Counted from the stretch's first letter, positions 35,477 through 45,689 are shown. The stretch: 64,000 nucleotides of DNA from G965202915 sp965202915 (GCA_965202915.1 OZ241847.1:1302001-1366000); one strand, 5' to 3'. Program-made: numbers and translations. The notes: a model not told the origin generated them from the sequence alone.

Positions 35477-36258
35477 AAATTGGCCGTTCCATTTGACGGG
35501 TTTAACCCCCCGCCTTGATTCCACTTCACTGAGAATCCGTTTGGATATCGCAGATCGATATATTCCACCTCGGCCAGGCGATCCATTAAGCCAAAAGGCA
35601 TCAGTTCCACAAATCTTGTCAGTCGCTCGTCGACACCCGTCCGCCCCAACACCACGACAAGATCATTATCAAGCCTCAACTTCCATGAACGCCTTTCACT
35701 TAATAAAAATTCCACTATCCGGTGATCGAGGGGCGCCAACACGTCGCTCATTTTTATAAATTTATCCAACACTGTTTTTTCCAATCCGATGGGACCGTTG
35801 AGCTCGGGCAAATCGAAGGGAAAAGTGTCGGGATGAGGACTGAATATCTGTCCCGCCTGATTCAGCAAAGAATCATCTCCCCATTTTGCCGTCGCAGTTT
35901 GCTCGACTATAATTACGTTTATTTTGTCGGGCCAGATCCGCTTCACCGATACATCGCTAATCCATGGTTCGGCAATCAATGCATTTCTAATTGAATCAAC
36001 GTTTAGATTTAAAAAACCGCCGCGAACTTTGTCGACGACTATTGAATGTAAATCATCGGAGGATAAATGCATGAACTGGCCGTGTATCCCGATCTGCCTG
36101 ATCGGTAGCGTATCGGGACGCAACAGATAGTAAATGACCGAGAACAAAACAATTAAAACGGTAAGACCCTGAATCACACCCGATAATTTCCTGAATATAC
36201 CTCTATCGAGCACGTCGCTATTACCGTCAGGATTGATCGTGTGTAATGGATGCATCAT
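35473..36258 (-). CDS. ftsQ: Cell division protein FtsQ
   Basis: The 261-residue bitopic protein has a short cytoplasmic part and one membrane helix (GVIQGLTVLIVLFSVIYYLL). The POTRA domain (LPIRQIGIHGQFMHLSSDDL to NVDSIRNALIAEPWISDVSVKRIWPD) is followed by the beta domain ending with YIDLRYPNGFSVKW. FtsQ recruits FtsB and FtsL to the septum. The ATG overlaps the ddl stop by 4 nt. Divergent in sequence like most FtsQ proteins, but position and layout are unambiguous. Confidence 0.95.
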   Translation of the reverse strand: MMHPLHTINPDGNSDVLDRGIFRKLSGVIQGLTVLIVLFSVIYYLLRPDTLPIRQIGIHGQFMHLSSDDLHSIVVDKVRGGFLNLNVDSIRNALIAEPWISDVSVKRIWPDKINVIIVEQTATAKWGDDSLLNQAGQIFSPHPDTFPFDLPELNGPIGLEKTVLDKFIKMSDVLAPLDHRIVEFLLSERRSWKLRLDNDLVVVLGRTGVDERLTRFVELMPFGLMDRLAEVEYIDLRYPNGFSVKWNQGGGLNPSNGTANL

Positions 36259-37214
36259 GCTAATGCTTTATTTTCCTGAACTCGTTCCAGGCTGGTATCG
36301 AGTATGCGCAATATCAATTTTTTAAATGATATTCCAGCCTGCGTCGCCGCCATTGGAACAAGACTATGCTTAGTCAAGCCGGGCACGGTATTGACTTCGA
36401 TCAGCCACGCCTGACCGGCCTCGTCAAGCATGATATCCACCCTGCCCCAACCGCTTACGTCAAGTGCTTTACAGGCCGCCAATGCAATTTGGTTAATGCC
36501 ATTCACAACGGACTCGGACAAACCGCATGGACAAATATAACGGGTTCCGGAGTCCTGATATTTGGCAACGTAATCATAAAATTCACGTTCCGTCTCCAGT
36601 TTAATAATCGGTAGCGTCTCATCATCCAATACGGCTACCGTATATTCACCGCCCTCGACCCAGCACTCGGCCATAACCGAGTGATCGCACCGATGCGCCG
36701 CCCGCCACGCACCGGGGATCTGATCCCGTGCCGTTACCTTGCACGCGCCGATACTCGAACCTTCACGCACCGGCTTCACTATCAGTGGCAAACCAAGGTG
36801 TTCAGCAACCCAGTCCCAATCAGCAGTTCGATCTATTGCCATGTATTCGGGCGTAGGCAATCCATATTGTTTCCAAATCGCCTTGGCACGGCATTTATCG
36901 ATTGCCAAAGCGGAACCCAGCACCCCGCTACCGGTATATGGCACGTTGATTTGTTCCAGTCCGCCTTGTATCACGCCGTCTTCACCTCCGCGCCCATGCA
37001 ATGCGATAAAAACCCGATCAAACTCTTCCCGTTGTAATCGAGTAAAAATATGTTCATCAACGTCAAGGCCATGCGCATTCACGCCACAAGTTAACAATGT
37101 ATCAAGCACCGCCCGACCGCTTTCCAAAGAAATCGCCCGTTCGGCTGATGCACCGCCCATTAACACCGCGACTTTGCCATAAATACTTGCGTCCATTCTC
37201 AGGTGTTCATTCAT
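36255..37214 (-). CDS. ddl: D-alanine--D-alanine ligase
   Basis: Ddl is the ATP-grasp enzyme that joins two D-alanines for the peptidoglycan precursor. The 319-residue product has KVAVLMGGASAERAISLESG, ALHGRGGEDGVIQGGLEQI, PYTGSGVLGSALAIDK, LIVKPVREGSSIG, SGWGRVDIMLDEAG and the C-terminal WLIEVNTVPGLTKHSLVP, as in DdlB. Start ATG 37214 overlaps the murB stop by 4 nt; Met7 is a less likely start. Confidence 0.96.
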   Translation of the reverse strand: MNEHLRMDASIYGKVAVLMGGASAERAISLESGRAVLDTLLTCGVNAHGLDVDEHIFTRLQREEFDRVFIALHGRGGEDGVIQGGLEQINVPYTGSGVLGSALAIDKCRAKAIWKQYGLPTPEYMAIDRTADWDWVAEHLGLPLIVKPVREGSSIGACKVTARDQIPGAWRAAHRCDHSVMAECWVEGGEYTVAVLDDETLPIIKLETEREFYDYVAKYQDSGTRYICPCGLSESVVNGINQIALAACKALDVSGWGRVDIMLDEAGQAWLIEVNTVPGLTKHSLVPMAATQAGISFKKLILRILDTSLERVQENKALA

Positions 37215-38173
37215 AATTTACAGGCGTGAGCATCCTCTTCCAAATCACCAATAATGTTCACCTCCGCCTGCAAATCGACCCCGCATCTGCGCTTGACCGC
37301 GTCGTGCATTAATATAATGAGATTCTCAACGTCCAGTGATGAAGCATTGCCCATATTTACAATAAAATTTGCGTGTTTCCTGGAAACACAGGCCCGGCCA
37401 ATGCGGGTTCCTTTCAAACCGCAGGCATCAATCAGTCGGGCCGCATAATCATCTTTTGGATTTCTAAATACTGAGCCGCAACTTAACTGTCCGACGGGTT
37501 GTTGCTCATTGCGTTCGGAAAGCAAAGTTCTGATCTTTTGATTGCATAGGGTCTTGTCCGATTGTTGCAACCTTAAACAACATGAAATAAACCATTCATC
37601 CTGTTTCAAAGAAACCTTTCTATATGCCACTTCAAAATCCCGTTTGGATCGAAGCTCGGGCTCGCCGCGGCGATCAAGTACCGTTACCGATTCGACGATA
37701 TCCCAAATTTCACCGCCATAAGCCCCCGCGTTCATCGCCAACGCTCCACCCATGGTGCCCGGGATACCGGCAAGAAATTCGGAACCGGTCAAGCCACCAC
37801 TCGCGGCAAAACGCGCCACTTTGGGGCACGGCACACCGGCGCCAACATTAATACGGCAATCCTCCATCACCTCTATTGCATCCGTAAAGGCCGCCATCGA
37901 GATCACCACCCCTCGTATGCCCCCGTCACGCACCAACAAATTACTACCGTTGCCAATACACGTTATCGACATGGTCGCGGGCACTTGTTTTAAAAACAGG
38001 ATCAGATCGTCAATATCCTTCGCGGAATAATAACAATCCGCCAGGCCGCCTATCTTCCAAGACGTGTGTTTCGACATAGGCTCATCAAATTTTAATTTTC
38101 CGCTCAACAGGTCGGCGTTAAAGAGTGCCTTCATCTCAAATCCAATCGGTTTATGATTAACATATCGATTCAC
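37211..38173 (-). CDS. murB: UDP-N-acetylenolpyruvoylglucosamine reductase
   Basis: MurB is the FAD enzyme that reduces the enolpyruvyl group to give UDP-MurNAc. The 320-residue product has the FAD-binding parts SKHTSWKIGGLADCYY, IGNGSNLLVRDGGIRGVVI and GSEFLAGIPGTMGGALAMNAGAYGGEI, then GSVFRNP (catalytic Ser) and an AGLKG-like CGLKGTRIGRACVSRKHANFIVN. This is the compact type II form rather than the longer E. coli form. A GTG at 38173 overlaps the murC stop by 4 nt, as with the neighbours; ATG 38134 is an alternative start. Confidence 0.94.
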   Translation of the reverse strand: MNRYVNHKPIGFEMKALFNADLLSGKLKFDEPMSKHTSWKIGGLADCYYSAKDIDDLILFLKQVPATMSITCIGNGSNLLVRDGGIRGVVISMAAFTDAIEVMEDCRINVGAGVPCPKVARFAASGGLTGSEFLAGIPGTMGGALAMNAGAYGGEIWDIVESVTVLDRRGEPELRSKRDFEVAYRKVSLKQDEWFISCCLRLQQSDKTLCNQKIRTLLSERNEQQPVGQLSCGSVFRNPKDDYAARLIDACGLKGTRIGRACVSRKHANFIVNMGNASSLDVENLIILMHDAVKRRCGVDLQAEVNIIGDLEEDAHACKL

Positions 38174-39594
38174 GCCGCATGAACCGCGGCAAAGCGTTCA
38201 TGAATTTTCCCGGAGAGAGTGCCAATATCGCCGGCACCAAACGTGATCACAAGATCACCTTCTTCAACAACGGATAACAGCAGATTAAAAATCTCATCCT
38301 GGTTTTCAATAAACAGGGGATCATTCCGGCCTCGCAATCGCACCGACCGGCATAAGGTGCGACTATCGGCGCCGACAATATGAGACTCACCCGCCGGATA
38401 GACCTCCAGTACAAATAAAATCTCAATCTGGGACAACACCCGGCAAAAATCTTCAAATAGATCTCGCAACCGGCTGTAACGGTGCGGCTGATAAATAACG
38501 ACGATACGTTTTTCAGCCCAGCCGCTTCGAATAGCCCTTAGCGTCTCGGCAATTTCGGTCGGATGATGCGCGTAATCATCAATAAGCAAACATTTCTTGC
38601 CGCCCACCGTTATCTCGCCCTTGACCTGACAACGTCTCGAAATACCTGCAAACTTTGACAATGCATCAACGATGGCCGGCTCCGGCACGCCAATTTGATC
38701 GGCAACGGCAATGGCCGCCAACGCATTCAGCATATTATGTCGCCCCGGCAGGTTGAGTTTAATGTCCAACCAATTCCCGGCGTCGGGTCGTGAAACCGTG
38801 AACCAGGTTTGATTGCCGTACTGTTTCGTCAATTTGGCACTATAATCAGCCCGCCGGTCAGTTCCATAGGTTATAACGGTGCGTGAAATGGCGGGGATCA
38901 TTTCCCTTATGTTGTCGTGATCGATGCACAGGATTGCATAACCATAAAAGGGAAGCTGGTGAATGAATTCAACAAAATGCTCTTGCAAACGCATATAATT
39001 GCCCGCATAAGCATCCAGATGATCGGAATCGATATTGGTTACAATCGCGACAAAGGGGGTGAAATGCAGAAAAGAAGCGTCGCTTTCATCGGCTTCAGAG
39101 ACAAAATACTCGCCTTTGCCCAACTTTGCGTTACTGCCAATACCGTTAAGTACCCCGCCGATAACATAGGTCGGATCAAGACCGCCTTCGGCAAGTATGC
39201 TTGTGACAAGACTTGTAGTCGTTGTCTTACCATGCGTGCCCGCAATGGCAATGCCCCTGCTGAATCGCATCAATTCCGCCAGCATTTCGGCGCGTCGAAC
39301 CACCGGTATCCTTTGTTTTTTTGCTTCAAGTATCTCGGGGTTGTTATCATCAATGGCACTGGAAACAACAACCACGTCACTGTCTTTTATATTTTGAGCA
39401 TCGTGATTATCGATGATTTTTATATCTAAGGAACTAAGATAATCCGTCGTTGCGGCCGGCTTAATGTCCGAACCTGATACGGTATAACCGAGATTATTCA
39501 TCACCTCGGCTATGCCGCTCATCCCGGCGCCGCCTATGCCAACAAAATGAATGTTTTTGACTCGTCCCATTGTCAATGAATTAATGTCAGGCAT
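38170..39594 (-). CDS. murC: UDP-N-acetylmuramate--L-alanine ligase
   Basis: MurC is the first of the Mur ligases, adding L-Ala to UDP-MurNAc. The 474-residue product has IHFVGIGGAGMSGIAEV, the P-loop IAGTHGKTTTTSLV, SEADESDASFLH, NIDSDHLDAY, PGRHNMLNALAAIAVA and DDYAHHPTEIAETL. Start ATG 39594 overlaps the murG stop by 8 nt; ATG 39570 (MGRVKNIHF) is an alternative. Confidence 0.95.
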   Translation of the reverse strand: MPDINSLTMGRVKNIHFVGIGGAGMSGIAEVMNNLGYTVSGSDIKPAATTDYLSSLDIKIIDNHDAQNIKDSDVVVVSSAIDDNNPEILEAKKQRIPVVRRAEMLAELMRFSRGIAIAGTHGKTTTTSLVTSILAEGGLDPTYVIGGVLNGIGSNAKLGKGEYFVSEADESDASFLHFTPFVAIVTNIDSDHLDAYAGNYMRLQEHFVEFIHQLPFYGYAILCIDHDNIREMIPAISRTVITYGTDRRADYSAKLTKQYGNQTWFTVSRPDAGNWLDIKLNLPGRHNMLNALAAIAVADQIGVPEPAIVDALSKFAGISRRCQVKGEITVGGKKCLLIDDYAHHPTEIAETLRAIRSGWAEKRIVVIYQPHRYSRLRDLFEDFCRVLSQIEILFVLEVYPAGESHIVGADSRTLCRSVRLRGRNDPLFIENQDEIFNLLLSVVEEGDLVITFGAGDIGTLSGKIHERFAAVHAA

Positions 39595-40672
39595 TGGCGA
39601 ATTCCGTGCATAGATTGGCAACGTGAATCGTTGCATCCTTGATGGATAATGCGCGTGCATTACGGGCCATTTTAATCACTTTATCCCGGGAAGCGCTCAG
39701 TGACTCGATCACCTCAGAGAATCGATCCGCCGTTAATTCCTTTTCCGGGATTAAAATGGCCGCCTGGTTGTCACTTAAATAGCGCGCATTGGCGGTTTGA
39801 TGATCATCAGTTGCATGGGGAAAGGGTATTAATATCGAACCCACGCCCGCCGCGCTCAATTCGGCTATGGTCATTGCCCCGGCTCTGCAAACAACGATAT
39901 CCGCCCACCGGTACACCTCCACCATATCTTCAATAAAAGCCATCAGTTTTGCGGTTACCCCGCACGCATCATATTCTTCCCGGGTACTGCAAAAATGTTT
40001 TTCACCGGTTTGATGAATGACTTCAATCTGCTGTTTGGGCATTAATTTTGCAACCGCGTCAGGGATCAGCTGATTCAGCTTCATTGCCCCCTGACTGCCC
40101 CCCAGTACCAGCAGGTGCAGGACCGTATTGGTTTCACAATTGAGCCGTTTGCCGGGGGAGTATATCTGTAAGATGTCCTTGCGCACCGGGTTGCCGGTCA
40201 ATACCACTGAATGTTTGTCGGCAAATGTGCCGGGAAACGCTTGCATGACCGTGTTTGCAAAGGGTGCAAGCAGGCGGTTTGTTGTGCCGACGACCGCATT
40301 CTGCTCATGGATCAACAGTGGTATTCTCATTAACCAGGCTGCCACGCCGCCGGGACCACTGGCATAACCGCCAAACCCGATAACAACGTCGGGGTTGACT
40401 TTGTTATAGATAATTAATGATTGCAATAAGGCCATAAATAATTGCAGTGGCGCCAATAAAAGATTAAAGAACCTTTTACCGCGCAACCCTGAAACCGAAA
40501 CAGTAAATAACCGATACTTATTAACGGGCACGATTTTCCGTTCCATTCCCCGGTCCGTTCCCAACCAGTTAATTTCATATTCCAAACCGCTTAAATATTC
40601 GGCGACCGCCAAAGCCGGAAAAATATGCCCACCGGTGCCCCCTGCGATGATCATTATTTTTCTAGGACGCAT
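39587..40672 (-). CDS. murG: UDP-GlcNAc:lipid I N-acetylglucosaminyltransferase
   Basis: MurG is the peripheral membrane glycosyltransferase that makes lipid II. The 361-residue product has IMIIAGGTGGHIFPALAVAEYL, GFGGYASGPGGVAAWL, HEQNAVVGTTNRLLA, LVLGGSQGAMKLNQ, and the UDP-GlcNAc site CRAGAMTIAELSAAGVGSILIPFPHATDDHQTAN read in parts. Start ATG 40672 lies 11 nt inside the end of ftsW and gives the family-like N-terminus; the frame extends 19 codons further without support. Confidence 0.95.
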   Translation of the reverse strand: MRPRKIMIIAGGTGGHIFPALAVAEYLSGLEYEINWLGTDRGMERKIVPVNKYRLFTVSVSGLRGKRFFNLLLAPLQLFMALLQSLIIYNKVNPDVVIGFGGYASGPGGVAAWLMRIPLLIHEQNAVVGTTNRLLAPFANTVMQAFPGTFADKHSVVLTGNPVRKDILQIYSPGKRLNCETNTVLHLLVLGGSQGAMKLNQLIPDAVAKLMPKQQIEVIHQTGEKHFCSTREEYDACGVTAKLMAFIEDMVEVYRWADIVVCRAGAMTIAELSAAGVGSILIPFPHATDDHQTANARYLSDNQAAILIPEKELTADRFSEVIESLSASRDKVIKMARNARALSIKDATIHVANLCTEFANA

Positions 40673-41864
40673 GAATGGCCTCCTTATCGGGAATTTGTGA
40701 TCGATGATACCGGCGATTTTCATATTCAATGCGCAACAACACGGCGAGCAACGTGCAGGTAATGATCAGACTGTTGCTGCCATAACTCATCAATGGCAAC
40801 GTCAATCCCTTGGTGGGCAAAACGCCGGTATTGACCCCGATATTAATGAATGCCTGCACGCCAATAACGAGGCCCACGCCATACGCAAAAAAAGCGGAAA
40901 AATATTGACCGGCATATTCCGCCGTTCGGGCTATTAGAAAAGCCCGCCATACAAGCAATGAAAACAGGCAAATAACGATAACGCTTCCCACCAGGCCCAC
41001 TTCCTCGGCAATGATCGCAAACATAAAATCAGTATGCGCTTCCGGTAAATAAAATAATTTCTGTACGCTGCCACCCAGACCAACGCCGAACCATTCGCCG
41101 CGGCCAAACGCAATAAGCGCCTGGGTTAACTGAAAGCTGCTATCATAAGGATCTTTCCAGGGATCAACGAAACTCACTAATCGTTGCATACGATAGGGTG
41201 ATAAAATGGCAAGACTGAATAAAGAGGCGATCGCAACCATAAGCCATGCCGCAAATCGGCTCAATGGTACGCCGCCTATAAATAACATCCCCAGTGCCGT
41301 GGCAAACAACACCACAGTCGCACCAAAATCCGGTTCCGACAGCAATAAAATTGCAACCAGGGACAGCACCACTATGGGCATAAAAAAACCGGAAAAACTA
41401 TGACGTACCGCTTCACCATGCCTGACCAGATAACCGGCAAGATAGGCAATGACGCAAAATTTAACCGGCTCTGACGCCTGTAATGTAATGGGGCCTATGG
41501 CCACCCAGCGCCAACTGCCGTTCACGTCTTTGCCTATGCCGGGAATGAGAACCAGTATCAACAAAAAAAATCCGACGAATAGTAATGGCACGCTTACCAG
41601 CTGCCAAACCCACATGGGAATACGAACAATAATCAGACCGACAATCACGCCAATTGATGCGGCTATACTTTGCCGCCAAAAGTAATGTAAAGGATCGCTA
41701 AACTCACGGGCCGCCACGGTAATTGACGCGGAAGCAACCATTACCAGGCCCGCCAACAGCATAAACATACTGATAAGCAGCACCCAAAGATCATATCCTC
41801 TGAGAATATCCATCTTGATATATGCGTCTTGCCTGAACAAGGCTTGTGTTTTTAAGCGATACAT
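40662..41864 (-). CDS. ftsW: Septal peptidoglycan polymerase FtsW
   Basis: FtsW is the SEDS-family polytopic membrane glycosyltransferase that works with FtsI (PBP3) at the septum. The 400-residue product has about ten membrane helices. Landmarks are VMVASASI, NGSWRWVAIGPITLQASEPVK, LLSEPDFGATVVLF, SFQLTQALIAFGRGEWFGVGLG, LPEAHTDFMFAIIAEEVGLVG and LPTKGLTLPLMSYGSNSLI. Start ATG 41864 lies 2 nt after the murD stop; an in-frame TTG at 41870 is less likely. Confidence 0.95.
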   Translation of the reverse strand: MYRLKTQALFRQDAYIKMDILRGYDLWVLLISMFMLLAGLVMVASASITVAAREFSDPLHYFWRQSIAASIGVIVGLIIVRIPMWVWQLVSVPLLFVGFFLLILVLIPGIGKDVNGSWRWVAIGPITLQASEPVKFCVIAYLAGYLVRHGEAVRHSFSGFFMPIVVLSLVAILLLSEPDFGATVVLFATALGMLFIGGVPLSRFAAWLMVAIASLFSLAILSPYRMQRLVSFVDPWKDPYDSSFQLTQALIAFGRGEWFGVGLGGSVQKLFYLPEAHTDFMFAIIAEEVGLVGSVIVICLFSLLVWRAFLIARTAEYAGQYFSAFFAYGVGLVIGVQAFINIGVNTGVLPTKGLTLPLMSYGSNSLIITCTLLAVLLRIEYENRRYHRSQIPDKEAIHAS

Positions 41865-41866
41865 GC

Positions 41867-43210
41867 TCAACCCAACGCCTTAACCTCATGGATAAAGGTT
41901 TCGCCCCGTTGTTGATAATTTTCAAACATGTCCAGACTGGAACATGCGGGCGAAAATAAAACCTTATTATTGGATTGCGCCATTTCATTGGCGGCAAGAA
42001 CAGCTTCATGCATATTATCAACCAGCCGAATCGGAATAAAAGGTCGGATGTGATCGGCAATTTTTTGCGCGTCTTTGCCAAATAAAATGGCATTTGACAC
42101 TCGATCTTTCATCGCCTTTGGCAACGCCGAAAAATCCGCATTCTTACCATCTCCCCCTGCAATAAGAATGATCTCTTTGCCGTTTGCGAGTCCCTTTATT
42201 GCGGCACAACACGCGCCGACGTTGGTTGCTTTGGAATCGTTATACCATTCCAGGCCATTAACGATGCCAACAAACTCACAGCGGTGCGGTAGTCCTGAAA
42301 ACTTTTCCAGGGTTTGTTTGACGCGGGCGGAAGAAACCTTGATAACATTGGTAATGGCCATGGCCGCAAGAACGTTGGACACATTATGATCTCCTTTGAT
42401 ATGGAGATCGGAGCGCCGGATCAAGGCTTGATCATCCTTAAACAAAAACTCTTCTCCATTCCTGCGCCCGATATAAAAACCCCTGTCCAATGGTGAATTT
42501 ACCGAGTATTTAACAACGGACCGGCCGGTTGTATCGATTGCGTTCACAACCTCATCATCGGCATTAATAACCATGACCCCGTCGCCATTGAATATCTTTT
42601 TCTTTGCGTCGGCATAAGCATTAAAACCGGAGTAACGATCCATATGATCTTCGGTAATATTTAACACCGCGCCAATATAAGCGTTCAAAGAATGAGTCGT
42701 TTCCAATTGAAAACTGGAAAGCTCAAGAACGTAATAATCCGGCTGCCGGCCATCAAGCAGTTCCAGTGCCGGCGTGCCGAGATTACCCCCCACACTGACG
42801 TCCAGCCCCGCGTATTCGGCAATCTTTGCCACCAGAGTGGTGACCGTGCTTTTGCCGTTTGATCCGGTAATTGCAATGATCGGCGCATCCGCATATCGGC
42901 AGAATAATTCTATATCACCAATAATGGCGGTATTGTGATCGGCAATCTTATCCAGGCCGGCGTCGGCAATCGACACACCCGGACTCACAATAATTTTTGC
43001 CGCATCCGCCAACAGGGTCGCGTCTATTCCGCCCAATGCCGTGAATGTATTCGGCAATTCGTGCCGTAACTGTTGCAAACAAGACGGCCGTTCAAGGGTG
43101 TCGGTTACGGCAATACGTTTGCCGAGTCCGGTCAAAAAACGCGCGCAGGATAATCCGGTCTTCCCAAGACCAATGATCACCGCGTCATATTTTCGAGTCT
43201 CTTTCGTCAC
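41867..43210 (-). CDS. murD: UDP-N-acetylmuramoyl-L-alanine--D-glutamate ligase
   Basis: MurD adds D-Glu to the peptidoglycan precursor. The 447-residue product has the N-terminal Rossmann part DAVIIGLGKTGLSCARFL, the P-loop ITGSNGKSTVTTLVA, GNLGTPALELL, LSSFQLETTHSL, NITEDHMDRYSGF, NDSKATNVGA and the C-terminal SPACSSLDMFENYQQRGE. I chose GTG 43210 (start VTKETRKYDAVII) because it gives a family-like N-terminus. A TTG at 43234 would add eight residues, and no good ribosome binding site separates the two. Confidence 0.93.
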   Translation of the reverse strand: MTKETRKYDAVIIGLGKTGLSCARFLTGLGKRIAVTDTLERPSCLQQLRHELPNTFTALGGIDATLLADAAKIIVSPGVSIADAGLDKIADHNTAIIGDIELFCRYADAPIIAITGSNGKSTVTTLVAKIAEYAGLDVSVGGNLGTPALELLDGRQPDYYVLELSSFQLETTHSLNAYIGAVLNITEDHMDRYSGFNAYADAKKKIFNGDGVMVINADDEVVNAIDTTGRSVVKYSVNSPLDRGFYIGRRNGEEFLFKDDQALIRRSDLHIKGDHNVSNVLAAMAITNVIKVSSARVKQTLEKFSGLPHRCEFVGIVNGLEWYNDSKATNVGACCAAIKGLANGKEIILIAGGDGKNADFSALPKAMKDRVSNAILFGKDAQKIADHIRPFIPIRLVDNMHEAVLAANEMAQSNNKVLFSPACSSLDMFENYQQRGETFIHEVKALG

Positions 43211-43252
43211 CCAATCAACACCGTTGCCGCGCAAAATAAATCATTAATATCT

Positions 43253-44335
43253 TCATCTTATCTTGAGACTGGCCAAGCCGATTAATACCAATATCACCGT
43301 TATGATCCAGAAACGGACAATAACCCTCGGCTCGGGCCAACCTTTTAATTCATAATGATGATGCAAAGGCGCCATATTAAATATGCGCTTGCCGATTAAC
43401 TTGTAGGACCCCACCTGTAAAATTACCGACACCGTTTCCATGACAAAGACGCCACCCATAATGAACAATACCAGCTCCTGCCTGACCAAAATTGCAACCA
43501 CGCCCAATGCCGCTCCCAACGACAAGGCGCCGATATCACCCATGAAAATCTGAGCCGGGTAGGTGTTAAACCATAAAAAGCCGAGGCCGGCACCGACTAT
43601 CGCGCCGCAGAACACCGCAACCTCGCCAACACCGGACACATAAGGGATCCCAAGATAACCGGAAAAATAAACGTGGCCGGCCACATAAGCAAAAATGGCC
43701 AGCGCGCCGGCCACCATTACCGCCGGTAAAATGGCAAGACCGTCCAGGCCATCGGTTAAATTAACGGCATTGCTGGAACCAACGATTACAAAATAAGCAA
43801 ATATCACGTACATCCAGCCAAGATCAATCACGATCGATTTTACAAACGGAATGATAAGCTGTGTTTCAATCGGCGTTATTGCAGTGTAATAAAGAAACAA
43901 CGCGGCGCCTAAGCCGGCGATGGATTGCAATAAATATTTGTATATGCCGCGCAAACCTTCCGCGTGCTTTTGCGAGATCTTTCTGTAATCGTCGATCCAA
44001 CCGATTACGCCAAACATTAAAGTGACGGCCAAGACCACCCAGATAAAACGGTTTTCGAGGTTTCCCCAGCATAAGGTGCTGATTATCATGGAGAGAATAA
44101 TTAACATGCCGCCCATTGTCGGCGTACCCGATTTTGACAAGTGCGACGCGGGCCCGTCATCCCTTATGCTTTGCCCAATCTGGTTGTCCGTCAATCTTCT
44201 GATAAAAAAAGGCCCGACCAGCAGCGCAATAAAAAGAGAGGTCAGTACTCCAAGAATGATTCTCAAAGTAAGATATTGAAAAACATTAAATCCGCTGTGA
44301 AACTGGGTCAGGTATTCAGTTAACCAAATTAACAT
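43253..44335 (-). CDS. mraY: Phospho-N-acetylmuramoyl-pentapeptide transferase
   Basis: MraY is the membrane enzyme that makes lipid I from UDP-MurNAc-pentapeptide and undecaprenyl phosphate. The 360-residue product has about ten helices. Landmarks are GTPTMGGMLII, FGVIGWIDDYRKI (the Asp-Asp pair), SNAVNLTDGLDGLAILP, GFLWFNTYPAQIFMGDIGALSLGAALG and the MAPLHHHYELKGWPEPRVIVRFWI loop read in parts. Start ATG 44335 lies 1 nt after the murF stop and matches the E. coli N-terminus (MLIWLTEYL). Confidence 0.96.
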   Translation of the reverse strand: MLIWLTEYLTQFHSGFNVFQYLTLRIILGVLTSLFIALLVGPFFIRRLTDNQIGQSIRDDGPASHLSKSGTPTMGGMLIILSMIISTLCWGNLENRFIWVVLAVTLMFGVIGWIDDYRKISQKHAEGLRGIYKYLLQSIAGLGAALFLYYTAITPIETQLIIPFVKSIVIDLGWMYVIFAYFVIVGSSNAVNLTDGLDGLAILPAVMVAGALAIFAYVAGHVYFSGYLGIPYVSGVGEVAVFCGAIVGAGLGFLWFNTYPAQIFMGDIGALSLGAALGVVAILVRQELVLFIMGGVFVMETVSVILQVGSYKLIGKRIFNMAPLHHHYELKGWPEPRVIVRFWIITVILVLIGLASLKIR

Positions 44336-44336
44336 T

Positions 44337-45689
44337 TCAGGCCGGCAACTCCAATGCATTGACGATTTGTTCCATTTGCATCGCGCGCGATCCCTTAATC
44401 AGAACGATCACGTCACTATCAATACGGTTAATCAGTAATTCTATCAGCGCGGAACGCGAATCAGAGTGCACCGATCCTTGACCAAAGGTTGCACTCGTCT
44501 CTTTGCTTAATTCCCCGAGAGTAAATAATTTTTCAACCCCCGCAGCGCGGGCAGCCGGACCGCACGCGGCATGCAATGAATGGGATTGTTCGCCCAATTC
44601 GCCCATATCACCAAGCACCAGCCATCGTCTTTCCGCACATCGACCCAATACCTCAAGCGCGGCGCGTAACGACTCAGGGTTGGCATTGTAGGTATCGTCT
44701 ATGATGCTGACACCCTTCAATCCCTTCTTAAATTGCAGGCGGCCCTTCACGGCCCGTATTGATTGTAAGCCGTCTCTGATTTGTTCATTGGATATATCAA
44801 GAGCATAAGCACAGGCGGACGCGGCAATCGCATTCATCACGTTATGATGACCCGGCAACGGCAGGGTGATCGTCACCGATCCGTTTTCAGTCACGAGCTC
44901 GAAGCGAGTGATGAATGCATCATGATCGTATTCAATATTTGCCGCTTTCACGTCCGCGTTATTTTTCGCGGCAAAATCAATCTGTCTTGATTCAGAGCTG
45001 CACTGGCGCCAAAAATCGGCATAGGGATCATCTGCGTTAATGATCGCGGTCCCGTTTTTGCCTAAGGCCGAATAAACCTCCGCCTTCGCTTTGGCAACGC
45101 CCTCAACCGTGCCAAACCCTTCCAAATGAGCCGGTGCACATTGGGTTATAACCGCAACGTCCGGATGGCTGATATTGGCAAGCCATTGGATCTCACCCGG
45201 ATGGTTCGCACCCATTTCAATCACCACGTAATCATGCTCTTCGCCTATGCCAAACAACGTCAACGGAACGCCTATATCATTATTTAAATTGCCCGCAGTG
45301 GCGTGCACCAGCGTTCCCTGCGATAAGATGCAACGTAACATTTGTTTAACCGTTGTCTTACCGTTGCTACCGGTCACCGCCACAACGGGAATATCGAATT
45401 TTTTCCGCCAGGCCCGCGCCAATAAGCCCATCGCGTTTCGAGCATTCCCAACCTTTATGCCGGACAGGTTATTGGTCGGAAACGTTTCAAGCAGAAATGA
45501 GTTGGCGCCGCGTTCAAGCGCCGCGTCTATGAACTGATGGCCGTCAAAATGGTTGCCGCGCAACGCGATAAACATCTGATCCGCGGTGATCCTGCGGCTG
45601 TCCGAACAACAGCCTCGAAACCTGACGTCCCGGCCGTATAGTTGTGCGCCGGTGATCTTTACCGCTTCCGACAATCTCATGCTAATCAT
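44337..45689 (-). CDS. murF: UDP-N-acetylmuramoyl-tripeptide--D-alanyl-D-alanine ligase
   Basis: MurF adds the D-Ala-D-Ala made by Ddl to the UDP-MurNAc tripeptide. The 450-residue product has SDSRRITADQMFIALRG, the P-loop VTGSNGKTTVKQMLR, TAGNLNNDIGVPLTL, IEMGANHPGEI, CAPAHLEGFGTVEGVAKAK, NADDPYADFW, LPGHHNVMNAIAAS, IIDDTYNANPESLRAAL and VLGDMGELGEQS. The ATG overlaps the murE stop by 4 nt. Confidence 0.96.
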   Translation of the reverse strand: MISMRLSEAVKITGAQLYGRDVRFRGCCSDSRRITADQMFIALRGNHFDGHQFIDAALERGANSFLLETFPTNNLSGIKVGNARNAMGLLARAWRKKFDIPVVAVTGSNGKTTVKQMLRCILSQGTLVHATAGNLNNDIGVPLTLFGIGEEHDYVVIEMGANHPGEIQWLANISHPDVAVITQCAPAHLEGFGTVEGVAKAKAEVYSALGKNGTAIINADDPYADFWRQCSSESRQIDFAAKNNADVKAANIEYDHDAFITRFELVTENGSVTITLPLPGHHNVMNAIAASACAYALDISNEQIRDGLQSIRAVKGRLQFKKGLKGVSIIDDTYNANPESLRAALEVLGRCAERRWLVLGDMGELGEQSHSLHAACGPAARAAGVEKLFTLGELSKETSATFGQGSVHSDSRSALIELLINRIDSDVIVLIKGSRAMQMEQIVNALELPA